A stretch of DNA of 64,000 nucleotides from Aquila chrysaetos chrysaetos (lineage: Eukaryota > Chordata > Aves > Accipitriformes > Accipitridae). The stretch spans positions 60,805,204-60,869,203 of the forward strand of contig NC_044006.1 in the NCBI RefSeq assembly GCF_900496995.4, written 5' to 3'. A program made the position numbers and the translations under genes. Positions 23,906-36,400 of this stretch are shown piece by piece. A model generated the notes under the pieces. The model was not told where the DNA came from. It made no database searches and saw only the letters and a program-made list of their open reading frames with translations. Within the stretch, counting starts at the first letter, position 1; every line of letters starts with the position of its first letter.

Positions 23906-26900
23906 AAAGCTAGGCAAACAAATAAAAGAAACAGGGCATATTTTGTTGTTCTGTTTCTTTTGTATGGCAAATTTGTAGTACTAATATTTGATTTCAGGGT
24001 TTTAAAGTGATCTATATGACACCAAAGACTTGGTCTCTTTAATGGGTACATCTTTGGTTTAAGACTTATAATGCCTCCCAAAACTGCTCTCTGCCCTTTA
24101 TTAGATTACTCAGTGTGACAAACAGACTCCAACGTAACTGTTGTCACAGTGATGTGGCTGCCGAGGTCCCTGCTTAGTTTAGGGCTGCATTTCCACCTTT
24201 ATCTGCAGCAGAGTGACTTGACCTTTAAACACCTCTGTTTAGGTGCACCCAAACACTTCTGTGGATTCAATGATCATTTTTATTTCATACAGCTCCATTG
24301 TCACTGTTTCTTGGGGTATTCCTAGAAACCAACAGTAATTTACTTAGAAAACTATTCAGCAGGTTCTCTGATTATTTTTTTCCTATTTTTTGGGGAACAA
24401 GAACTGACAGCTGTCTTTCCTTATTAGCCTTTCCAGCATTTACAGAAGCTTTGATATTAAGCTTCTCATGCTGAACATATTTTATAGTAAGCAGAACATT
24501 TTAGTGCAAAGGAAAGTAAAAAGCCACTTAAGACACTTAATTTCCTAAGTTTTCATCCAATCCCATTTATTCATCCAATAATTTTTTGCTTAAGAATTCT
24601 CAGCCTAAGAATTAGTTCTCTGTTTTAGATGGTAAAACCCGGGAGTTTCTGATCTTGAGATGCTGTATATTGCTGTAGTTCACCTGTCTCCTTCACCTCA
24701 GTAAAACGGGCAGGCCTTATCACCCCAAAACTCTGAAGCAGAGATGACTCCTTTATTTCAGTTGAGCAGAAATGATCTAACAGTATAAACTGAAACAGTT
24801 CCTGAGTGTCAAATTTCTTTCTCAATAACGCTTCCCAGATAAACTTCCTTGGATAACATCCAGTACCAGACCTGACCTGAATACAAGAGTGAAAAAGCCA
24901 TAGTTTATAGCTGGAAAAAGTGTCTAGCTGGCACTGGCTTCTAAGGAAGTCTGAGTTTTTACTAGGACTCGCACAGCAACAGAGCTGGGTGTTTATGGGG
25001 ATTGTAATGAAGTGGTGGTCCTGTGCTGAGACACCCAATTAAACTCAGTCTTAAATCCTTCTGAGAGCTTGTTTGTTGGAGGACTCACTCCAGTAAATCA
25101 CCCCTAATCTGTTAGATTAGGTTGTTGAAATCCATTGACCAAAACCACAGTGGTATATTTTCTGCCTGAATAAATATCCAAAATGATAGATACAGGCCTG
25201 AAAACGCTTGAGTTCAGTTATCTTTGCCAGTTGTATTCCAGGTTTTGCACGCTGGTAAAAGTGTCATGAAAACATTTCCACAAAGTCATTTTTCAGATCT
25301 GCTAGAAAGAACAATAACCTTCCTTTGCTAGAATTTTAAAAGAACGCGCATAAACTAAGGGCTTTTTTGTTTTTTCCCTTCCAGATATTGAAATTAAAAA
25401 AAAAGTCACAAGAGCTGTCTGGCTATAAATATGCCATTGCATAAGCACATTAATATGATAGAGTCACAGTATTTTGTTAGCTATTCCCAAGAGGCAAATT
25501 ACACAAGGATAGGCTTCTAAAACTTTAGCAGCAGTAGTCGTGAAGATAAGAAGCACAAACATCAAAACAGAAATAATATACCAGACATAGTTAAGATTTT
25601 TCAGAGTCAAATTCTACTCATTTGCATTATGAAAATGTGCAACACCATAAATATCCCCAAATCAACCAAGTAACAGCAAATTTATATCACTGCAAATGAC
25701 AGCACAATTTGACCCCCAGATATGGTATTTTTTACTGAAGGGAAAAGAATAAGTATCTGTTATGAGCTGTCTGCTGCTGTTGTTTATAATAAGACACAGT
25801 TTGTCATTGTTGCAAGATGAAACTACATACTTTTCAAAGCTCAGTTCATGGCTGTGTAAGGGAACAGGATTTTTAAATGTTCTTTCTAGAATATGTGAAA
25901 TCTGAACAATTCTGTTGTAACTGTTTGCTGGCTCTACAAGAATAATACCTTGAGGCAGTAAGGAAAACTGCACTTTATTAAAAGTTTCGTAAAAGAAATG
26001 AATGTAAACTTGGAGAAAAAAAGAGGGGCTTAAGACGCAATAAGGCACTGTGTTATGTTTAGACCTACAAAAATACAAACCTGTAAAAGTTTTTGACTTC
26101 ATAAGTACTGTATAGTTCAATGCAAAGTCAAATGTTGCAAAACGTCTTTGGAAGTATGATCATATCTTGTTCTTCAAAGAGCATTTTATGAAACAGATCT
26201 AAGCTTATACTTTTGTTACTGCATTTTCTTTTTTGAAATATGTGAGAAGTGGGGAGGCATGGGGGGAAACAAAAATGTGGCTCAAAATATTGGTTACCTG
26301 AGATACCTGAATTGAATAGCTCAAAAGAGATTTTAAATGGGATATATTACCTTTAACGCCTTTGACAACATGGAACTTAATCCTTAGGCAAAGCAGCTGC
26401 CATTAATAATGGTTAAAAATAATTCCATTACTTAATCCCCGACTGTGAAATGAATCAGTATTTCTAGTCGAGTTATTAAGGGGGGTATCTGAACCTCACA
26501 AGGAAACTTCCATCCCCAAAAGCGTTCTTGTGTCAAACTAGTCCTTTGCCCAAAGGGCTTTTCCTGAAGAACAGGGATTGGCCTACATAGGTGGACAAAC
26601 TTCAGCTGCTGTTTTTGCCATATTCATGATAGGCAAATAGTTCTTTTTCTCCAGAGCTGTGCATTTTGACACAAATATCCTTCACGATTTCATTACAAAA
26701 TCCTGTAAGTCAATGTCATTTGATATATTAGCTTTTCTACTGTAAACAATGCAGAAAACTACTCCATATGAAAAGCTCTACCCTTCTTAGACAACATCTT
26801 TCCATTCTTCATCAGCATGCAGATTTGACTTAGAAATTGTAATGCTAATTTAGTTCTTCATAATTATGACTATTAGGTTTTAAATAATTCATTCTCTCTC

Positions 26901-29900
26901 CCTGCTGGATTACATACTTCAAAAAGTAAGCTTTGCTAAAATTACATGCTCTTGGATCTGGTAGCTTACAGAACTTGCTCATAATGCTTATGAGACTATG
27001 GTCTACTTTCTTAAGAACCATTTAAAAATATTTCTGTAAAATACACTGCTATGATTCAGACCCTTGAGGGAGCAATAGGCATAATTGGTTCCAGTTTCTG
27101 CTTTTCACTTGCATAATTTAACTGACTCCTTTGTCCCTCAAGTAAAATGAAGGTGCTCTTCAAGCTGGACTGGGGTGTAGCTTGGCACTGGAAGCAACTG
27201 CTAGAAAACTAAGGCAGACCTGGGATACAAATGAGAACAACATGAAGGGACAGTGGCAGCTTACACACAGCACAAAATGAGGATTGTAAGGTAGCTCAGC
27301 ACATCAGACTTTGAAATGCTATCCTGTGCCATAACACCACTGGACTCGATAACCATCCCTAATCCATCTGATTGATAGGTCCAAGGTCACATTCAGGACC
27401 ACGCTTGTCTGCCTTTTCTCCAGACATCCCTTAAGTGTACTCCTTCAGCAACTACAACAGCATGGTTCCATACAAGCTTTTATGTATCTCAACATTGCCA
27501 GGAATGCCTCACATTAGCAGTTCACAGGCTCTCCATAAGTAGTTTGTGAAACACCAAGTGAAGAGAAGTGTGAGGACAGCAAAGCACTCAGACATGTTAA
27601 GTGTCACACGTTGCGCTTACTGCCAAATCACACTGGTAGCAGAGTACCATGGTCTCTCCTCTCTTGCATCTCAACTAATGGGCATCACTGGTCAGTCTTT
27701 CTATCACAGTTCCCCATGTTTAGCTTCTCATACATTGGATCAAAAGAAGAATAAGAGCTGGTCATGCTTATGATTACTTTGGAGTCTGCTCTTGCAGAGC
27801 AATAGAAACACAGCCCAGTTCAACACATAGATTACAATTAGATTTTACAAGCATGTGGTTGTTCCCAATAGGTACTCAGCAGACAACAGAGAAACGTTAT
27901 CTAATTTTGTTCCCTAAAGAATGGAGTATAGATCCTCAGCTTGAGATAAAGTTGCAGCTCCATTCCTGGATGTCTGCGACAGATGAGAGGGTCTCCCTTA
28001 TTACCTGTACTCCACATTCGGTTATTGTTAACCCTACATGGAAGGCACTGCAATGAGAATGCAAAATGTATACATAGGGACAGCTAATAGCAATGCTAAT
28101 TAGTATTATATATGAGCATTTAAATTAACTAGTCGTGATACGTTCTCACAGGCTCACCAGTGCTCAAAATTTGCCTCCCATTTACTATTTCATCCTTGTC
28201 TCAGAGCATGATGGTACTGATTATTTTGGGTTACTTCAAATGCCTCATTCTGGATCTGCAGACCTCACATTCTCACACATCTTCAGTGCAAAGAGGGCAG
28301 CTTCCATTTCTGTGCACAGCCATTAAATAGGTTGTCATTTGCATCTCTTTTAAAGCCTACTTCCAGTGAAAGTCTGGGAACATTCATTATAAAAATGCAG
28401 ACTGCATTTCTCTTAAATCAATTAAAATGACAAACATCATTATAGATTTCCTCAGGTAAAGAGAATTTACACATCAGCTGGCCTCACAAAAGGCCCTTAA
28501 TTTTTTTATTACTTTTTTGCAATTAACTCCTTGGATGCTCAAAGTATCCATATTTATAGAGACCCACTTATCTTCAAACAAACACTTCCCTTTGATCTGA
28601 GCTTCTGTCATTCCTACCTACCTTCATGGATAAAGAAGATCATAGATCTTAGTATGAAGCTCACCATCTAGCACTCGAAACAAAAAATTCAGAGAAATTA
28701 ATCTGTAACGTTCACGTGAGTGGAACAGTGGTGTTTGTAGCACAGGTTCATCGTTTGCCCAGTGTGGGGAATCCTATCAGAACACCTCTGGAAGCGTCAG
28801 CTTCACTCGAGCAAAGCTCTCCCCTGGCCAGCTGGCTGCTGACCCTGTGGAATGTACTAGCTCAGCAGAGTAGGGGCTGATCTGCTCTAATTCCCTCTCT
28901 CTCGAGCTTTTATTTCCCACCAGAGGGCATATACTGTGAGCACACAACTGCCTTCAGAGGAATTTAAAATATATATTGTGTACCAGATAAATGAACTGAC
29001 TCGAATGCCAGGATTTTGTACTCGATTCTATTCAAAGAGGCTATTAATTCATCCTGTTGCTTACTGGGTAAATTATTCCACTTGCTACAAAAGCAGTTGG
29101 TTCAGTATACTTTTGTTTGACTTCGTAGAGCGCTGGATGTGCAGTGCTTTTGAATAAGGCCATTCATTTATTTAGCTACTGAGCTAGCTGGTGGTACTGT
29201 ACTGGTATTCACCCTCATCTCCGAATACCACGGAAATAGTTGCTCCCTGGGTTCTACGTTTTTAAAATCTCATGCCTAAAATTTTGATGTAAATATTAGT
29301 CATTAAAGCTGTTACAAAAATATGTGGCTACAGTGGTAATTTAGGTGAATTATGTGGAACTAGGCGTGCGTAGGAGGATGGCTGTGAGGAGGGGAGGACG
29401 CAACAAAGCAGACTGCCAGGGTGGTGGTGGGTCTCCTGAGGATAACCGAGGTCCATAAAATGGGTGGATGAGGGCACGTTTTGAAATGTTCATTATCATG
29501 TGTAGCTATACAAGCAAGGAAGAGAAAGGGTGGGAAGGGGAAGGAAGCAGACAAAAAGAAACAAGGAAAAAAAAATTGAAAAAAAAAAAAGGAGAGAACC
29601 GTTCCCTCAGTGCACACGGGAGAGACTCCCCGGGGTCAGCACATCGACGGCTTCTCGGGTCCCAAGACCGAACCCGCCACCACCCAGAGCAGCTCCGGGA
29701 GGCTCCTGGGGACAGGCCTGCCCAGGGGCTTCTCCTCGGCCTCAGCCTGGCCGGCGGAGCCAGCCGGCCGCCTCCGCGCAGCCCTCGCCCTTCGCTGCGA
29801 GGGGCTTGCCGGAGAGGCAGCGGCCTGCCACGGCGGCGGGAGGAAGAGAAGGCGCTGAGAGGGGACGGGCGGCGGGGACACCCGTGTGGGGCCCGGCCGT

Positions 29901-29989
29901 GCCGCGGGGCGCGGCGGGCGGACTACGTTTCCCGGCGTGCCCCTGGCGGCCTCGGGGCGGTGCGAGAGGAGAGGAGGCGAGGGGAGGGG

Positions 29990-30040
29990 AAGGGCGCCTC
30001 CGTGGGAGACCTAACATGGGCGCCTGAAGCCGGGGCGAAG
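29990..30040 (+). other. ACBD5: Probable noncoding ACBD5 5' UTR exon with a minimal uORF
   Basis: A consensus-like donor AAG|GTAGGG sits at 30040/30041, downstream of the ZNF143-type site. A pyrimidine-rich acceptor CCCTTCTCCCGTGCAG ends at 30230, with a second CAG at 30238-30240. Together they define a 190-nt GC-rich intron joining a leader exon to the exon that holds the ATG. The leader exon contains ATG GGC GCC TGA (30016-30027), a three-residue uORF with A at -3 and G at +4. The 5' boundary given is a guess. Alternatively transcription starts downstream and this region is promoter only. Confidence 0.5.
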
Positions 30041-30352
30041 GTAGGGGTGGGCCGTGGGCTGGGGTGTTGCTAGGCCGCGCTCGGCCCGCGGGGAGGGGCC
30101 GGTCCGAGGAGCTGGGCGGGTTGTGCCCAGCCCTGCCGGAGGGGGAGGGCCGGGGCCGGGCACCCCGCCCCTCTGCCGCCGAGGGGTGGCTGCCTATGGC
30201 CCGGCGCCTCTCAGCCCTTCTCCCGTGCAGTCGGCTGCAGGCGCCGTGAGGAGGGAGGCTGGGCTGAGCCGAACCGAGCCGAGCCCGCCCCGCCGGACGC
30301 GGCCCGGCGGCCGAGCAGGAGGCGGCGGGCGGTGAGGGGACGGGACGGGGAC

Positions 30353-30428
30353 ATGGCGGAGACCGGCTCCGTGCACGCCACCAGGTTCGAGGCGGCCGTG
30401 AAGGTGATCCAGAGCCTGCCCAAAAATG
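30353..30428 (+). CDS. ACBD5: ACBD5 coding exon 1
   Basis: It encodes [20 protein letters not shown] and then SLPKN, the start of the acyl-CoA binding domain (helix 1). The donor G|GTGAGT at 30429 is strong, and the exon ends one base into codon 26. It lies inside the CpG island and is preceded by a GC-rich leader. Confidence 0.95.
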
Positions 30429-33400
30429 GTGAGTGCGGCCTGGGGGGCGGCGGGGCGGGGCGGGGGGAGTCCGGTGGCATCGGCGCGGGGCCTGGCCGCT
30501 CGGCTGGCACCTGCGAGGCGGGCAGGGCCCGGAGGGCGGGGGGAGGCGAGGCCCCTCTCCTGCCGCCGGCCGCTTCCTCCGGGGCAAGCGGCGCCCGGGC
30601 AGGGGCGGTGGCGCGGCCCGCCGGCTGGCTCAGGCCAGGGCGGTAGGGCCGCGCTCCCTCAGCCGCTCCGGCGGCGGCTGGAGAACCGCTGGGTTTAGTG
30701 TTGCCCGTTGGCCTCTCCTGAAGCAACCGCCGGTTCGGGGGCTTCCGAGCCCAGGACAGAAGTTCCGCAGCCAGGCGCCTGGAGGAGGGGGCCTGTCACC
30801 TCCCCGCGGTGCGGGGAACGCCGGGGAAGGGCCTCTGCCCCCCTGAAATCCTGAAGTTGGTTTGCCGGCTTCAGAGCTATTATCACGAGTTCTCTCTGCT
30901 GAAAGAGTTAACAGAACGAAAAAGCAAAAAAAAAAAAAAAAATCGGAATGTATTTTTTTGATAAGAGTAATAAAAAAAATAGTTGGTTATTACATGCGTC
31001 ATTAATTCTGGTGTAAGTAAAACTGGGTTTGTTGAGGTACTAAGGTAAAGGTCGCTGTAAACTTATCCTAGTGACTAGAATCGAACCTCAAAGTATTTGA
31101 TTTAATGGATTGGTTATGAATCTTCCCTGCCAGCTGTTACAGTTTTGTATTTACATTTTCTACCTCTACAAAAGTGTGTTCCACAAAGGAAGAAGAGAAA
31201 ATAATAACAGGAGATACAGCAAAACTGTTATTGAAAGTGCTGTCAAATACCCAAAGTAAACAAAAACACTGTGGAAGGCTGTGTTTTGGGTTTGTTGTGT
31301 TTGGTTTTCGTTTGGTTTTGTTGTTTTGTTTGTTTTTTTTGTTAAGTTCAGGAGTCTTTCAATAAGTTACTGTTTGTAACAGTAAAGTGACTTGCAAGAT
31401 ACTTTGTTTACTGGGAGCTAAACCTGTCCCTTTAAACTGAGTGAAAGGACACTTGCTTTATATTACTTACTACTCTTTTTTTTTTTTTTCTAATTCTAAT
31501 TGTGGAGTCTGACCTTATGAATAGTAAAGGTTATAGTCCCTTAAACTCAATCTGAAACTTGCTGTTTGTAAAGTAAATATTGTCAGTGGTGCTGGTTTGT
31601 GGTAGATGAAGTAAAGATGTTCTCTGTTGACTTAAATTGTACTGCTGTGAATCAGGCTGTAACAAACTGCAGGCTATTTTCTCATAGAAGTACTAAGCTT
31701 GTAAAATACTCGTTAATATTCTTGATTACAATTTAATTGTATTTTAAAATGCTTTCACTAGGTTCATTCCAGCCAACGAATGAAATGATGCTGAAGTTCT
31801 ATAGCTTTTATAAGCAAGCAACCCAAGGACCCTGTAACATCCCACGACCTGGATTTTGGGATCCAATTGGTAGATATAAATGGTAACTTTTCATGAGTTA
31901 TTGTTTTGGTTTGGTTGTGTTTGTTTTTTTGGTTTGGGGGTTTTTATTTTTAATGCTTGGAGTGGAGATCTTTAGAAGAGTGGCACTTGGAGGAAGAGTT
32001 CAGTGAGTTTATTTCTCTCTTAAAAAAAGAACATTCACAACCTTCGATGCTTGAATTTGTTTTCTGTCTTGCGTTCCGACTTTCTAGCTCAGATAACCTA
32101 CAACTTCTCAGAGTTGCAGGTGAAAACATTCCCTTGGGTTCTGCAGGTGGGCAGGTTTTTCTTGGGCAAGCACCATCATGGTACCTCTGCAGTGTCCAGT
32201 GTTGTAGAGCGAAATTGTAGGGGCTCTGCAGAATGAGTGATGTGGATGAGTGCCTGGAATTCTTCCTTCTCAAGTTGTCATGTATGACATGAGCCCGAAG
32301 TAAGTGCTCCTTGACAGCCGTTGATACAGCTTCAGGCTCCTGGGGAGGGGTCTGGTTTATGTGTCTTTCTGGCTTGTCTGCTCAGTGGCAGGGCTTCCCA
32401 CTGTCTGTATTTTCCTTGTGCTGGGAAGACTTCTGATTCATCAAATTGCTAAAATCTGTTTGAAAAGCCATGTGAATGCTTTGCTTATTGTATTTTAACA
32501 ACGATTTGTCCTGAAGAACAAGTATTATTGCTGTCTTTATGGTCATGGCTGTCTTGGGATCTGTGAAATTACTCCTTTGACTTTTTTTCTTTTCTTCTTC
32601 TTTCTTCTTCCTACCTCCCCAGTCTCCCCAAGTCAGGGTGAAGGGGGTATCTTTGCAGAGGACTAGGGCACTAAGCTTCTACCCATCTGGTTGGTTGTAG
32701 CTGAAATGTGAGCCACCAACCTTGGGGTTTTGCTGTAAGTGGGACAAATACTCTGACAAGAGGAAGGGATGGTGTCAAATCAAGTGCAAGACTGAGTAAG
32801 GAAATGTTTTATTCCAGTCTGTGTTCTGACAGATTCCTTGTGCAATACTGATGAATTTGATTGGAGTCTTCTGTCCTGCAGAGTTGGAGAGGGGGAGATT
32901 TTTTTTTATTTTTTTTTTTAGGTCATAAGTAGCTGCTGTAGTAACTGGGAGGGGAGGGCGATGGTTAAACCATTTGCCTGCTAGACTGATGTGTCTTTCC
33001 CCAATTGCTAAACTCAAAAGGACAGATTTCTCTTGTAGCCTGTTCTAACTTGCTGACAACTGTTTGTAAGTGCTGGCTGAAGTCTCTGTGCCTGCTCTTT
33101 TGCGGCAGCAGAGGGTCTTAAAAAAAAAAAAAAAAATCAACCTAATCAAAAGGGAAATGTGTGTGTGTCTCCTATCTGGGCTTGTTAACAACTTACAGGG
33201 TACAAGATATAGCTGGTCAGTGAGGAACTCTTCAGTCCCCAGGCTGTTCAGTTTGTTGCTGCTTTGTTGATGTACCACTATGTGATTATCCTAGCAAATT
33301 ATATATTTGGACTTTAAAAGAAAAAAAAAGAAATTGTGAATTGTTGTTGCATTTTATTTGTATCGGAGAAACTTTGGGCATTATATAACCGACCTACTTA

Positions 33401-36400
33401 AGGCCAGGCTAAAAAAATCCAGTAGGCCCTGAAGATACTGAAGCTGTATGCAACTTTTTCCTAGGGATGCTTGGAGTGCCTTGGGAGACATGTCCAAAGA
33501 AGAAGCCATGATAGCCTATGTTGAAGAAATGAAGAAGGTAAGTTTACTAATGAGCAGAAAGGATCTTCTAGAACAAATGTTCCAGAAGGAAATTAGGGAA
33601 TGTGAGGAGGTTCTTGCTGACTACTACTGTCAAAGCTCCAAATGCGTTATTCCCTACGTGAACTGTTACATTTCAGTACTATACTGTTTGGCCCACGGGG
33701 AGAAGAAAACTACGTAGTTCCTTCCAAAGCTGTAGAATTTGGGTTGTTTTCAGAGAAACATGAGAGCTCTAGCTGATATGAAACATAAATGACAGAGCTA
33801 AAGAAAGTGAAGTATTGAGATCATGGTAAAGGAGGCAGTGGGGAAAACAGTGGAACTTAAAGTACAACAACAACAACAAAAGCTGATTTACTACAGACTG
33901 CCTCAGTTCCCAGGGTTGAGAGAGGTAAGTAAGTGATCCTTATCTTAGAAAGGAAGAAAACCAACCCTCCAGAAGGACTTCAGGAGCAAGAGTCTCACTC
34001 TTATGACTGGAGACATGACTATAATCAAATATGTAAACTTAATCATCTTTGATTTTTTTCAAGAAGAACTCAGCAACCTAAATTTTCTGTACTTGTCATG
34101 AAGATATTCCTTGTATATTACAGTTGCAGTCAAACAGTTAGAACTGAGTAATTTGGCCTGTCTTTTTTGGAATAGATGTGTAACTTGTAAATAGTCATAG
34201 TTAGTATATTAAGCAGGAATTGCAGCATTAACTAAAGTAAACATTCAGAATTAAAGATTCTTGTCTTTTATTAACTATCCCTTTTCACTGCAGTCTTTTC
34301 ACTGAAGCTCTTCTAGGTGGCCTTACTAGTTTAAAGATTATTTACTGTCAGTCTGGATAAAAGTATAATTGTAATTTAGTAATATAATGAGATTAGCATC
34401 AAGGAGAGAAAATGTAAGTTCTACTCCGAATACACTTGCTTTTGTCCTCAGCCACTAACTTGCCATTGAACTCTTAACATGTTTAATGATTGATACAACA
34501 AAAACTTCTACTAGGCGAGGAGCTGAAGTCTGACTACTGTTCTTTCTCCTGTCTGTAATTTTGGTGGTATTACTGTAGCTGCTTTAAAATGAAAAATAAA
34601 CTAATCCAGAAAACACAGAAGGCCAAATATTATTCATTTGGTCAAAAATCCACTAAATTTTAATAATTCATTTTGAATGCGTGCCACAAGATTTAGTGCT
34701 TCATTACAAATCTTGGATTCAGAATATGTTAATACTTCAGTAGAGTACCTTATTTTTTTTCAGTGCAGTAACTGGTTTGGTTAGGACACTAAGTGAAACT
34801 GCAATGTTTGTTCTAAGAAAACCCTAGTAAGCCTCCTGTGAGGAAGTCTACTTACTTGACCCTAATGAAGCACAAATATTCTGCGTCTGTACAGATTACA
34901 TGTAAGGATTGGAGAGCAAATGACTTCTTGCCTCGCTCAGCTTTGAAACTGAGCAATCTGTTTACCCTGCTTTGGTGCTGTTTCAGCTCTCACATTTGAA
35001 ATACCAGCTTCAGCTTTTCCCAACCCATTTAATTCTGCTTGAAATGTCAATGGAAATGCATTTCAAATGGATCCACTGGGTTGTTCTATCAGCACATACT
35101 GCACTAATGCTTGTGGTGTTACTGTGGGCATTCTGCTGTTGCTGCATAGGTATCCATATCTAAGGGGGCAAAAAACCACTTGTATACCGGTATCACAGGA
35201 CTGTCTTTAAGGGTGTATAAGATTGCCGTATCCCGCCCCCTGCCCCTGGGGCATGTCCCTAGCATTTGCACATTGTGTTTGGTCTATACATGCATCAGAT
35301 GACCCTGTCAGAAGATACTTTTATTTCCCTTCATGTGGTAGCCTTGAAAATTGCAGCTGTTGAGGAATGTGTCTGGGTGAGGTTTTGAGGTGCTGGTGGG
35401 AGATGACCAAATGTGTCTTAGTCTTAGCTAAGATCAATCTGAGCTCAGGTGCATTTTGTATATGGTTAATTTATCTTCCAAGTAGCATTTCTGAAATTTT
35501 ATATTGCAATACTGTTTAAACTCATTTATTTACACTTCAGATATATTGTTTTGTTATATATTAGAAATGAGTGATATCTTAGAATAAAGAAGTGTTAACA
35601 CTATATGGTGTTTCTAATTTAAGACAAGAGTCTTCATATATGCATTGTCTGACATCCAAAGAAAACAGTAGTTCGGGATACGTAATTGTTGTAGTTTAAC
35701 TTACTTTGCACTTTCAGATTTTAAGATTGCATGTTATGCCTAGTGGCTATATAAGTTTCAATTTTTTTTTTTCTTTTTTGTGGAAGTATATGTTCTTTTC
35801 TTGCTCACCTAAAAGCTAACAGTTACAAAACTCTTACTTTAACAGAAATTGTGTGGTAAGATTCTAAGAATTGCTCCAAGTTGCAGAGAGTATATTGAGG
35901 TGTGTTTAGGTGAAGAACAGTTAATGTGCAGACATCATAGATATGCACGGATGAAACACTTTACAGTGCAGACTATAGAAGTAAATACATAGCAAATACA
36001 AGTGTTATTCTAGAATAAGTTTCTTGTTTCTCTCAATGGTATTGAAGTTAAAAAAAAAAATAATTAAAAAAATCACAAAACTGTCCTGTCTCTGGTTCAT
36101 ATCCAGCTCTGTATCTGAGCACTGAGCATTTCTTTCTAACAAATATGGAATGAATTATATGCACTGAATAGATCAGAGAAGTGGCAATGAAAATGCACTT
36201 TGATAGGATCGTTGTCTCTTGGTATCCTTGATTGATTTGCAAGTGTTGCCTTGTTACATGCTAGCCTGCCTGGAGCTCCTGCTTTGTGAAGTAATTCTGT
36301 AGCTTTTGCTTTTACTACTTAGTGATGTGCTTGGTGCTTTTGAGCAGCATGTTCTGTGGCAACTTGTACCTCCATCTGTTGCTTTTTTAGTGCTCTTCTG

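Larger units (their letters stand above)
29600..30870 (+). promoter_or_regulatory. ACBD5: ACBD5 CpG-island promoter
   Basis: A dense CpG island spans the first ACBD5 exons. At 29922-29940 it carries ACTACGTTTCCCGGCGTGC, a good match to the ZNF143/STAF-type promoter motif (ACTACAATTCCCAGCATGC-like), which typically lies within about 100 bp of a transcription start. No TATA box is evident. The position of the motif places transcription initiation near 29950-30010, upstream of a probable noncoding first exon. Confidence 0.8.

Noticed and set aside
29468..30846. Long Pro/Arg/Gly-rich frames on both strands around ACBD5 exon 1
   Set aside because: These are low-complexity artefacts of the CpG island. 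Only 30353-30428 matches ACBD5.
33448..33717. 89-codon open frame covering ACBD5 exon 3 and beyond
   Set aside because: Only 33465-33537 is coding. A strong GTAAGT donor follows, and the family sequence resumes at 37337, so the rest is intron readthrough.
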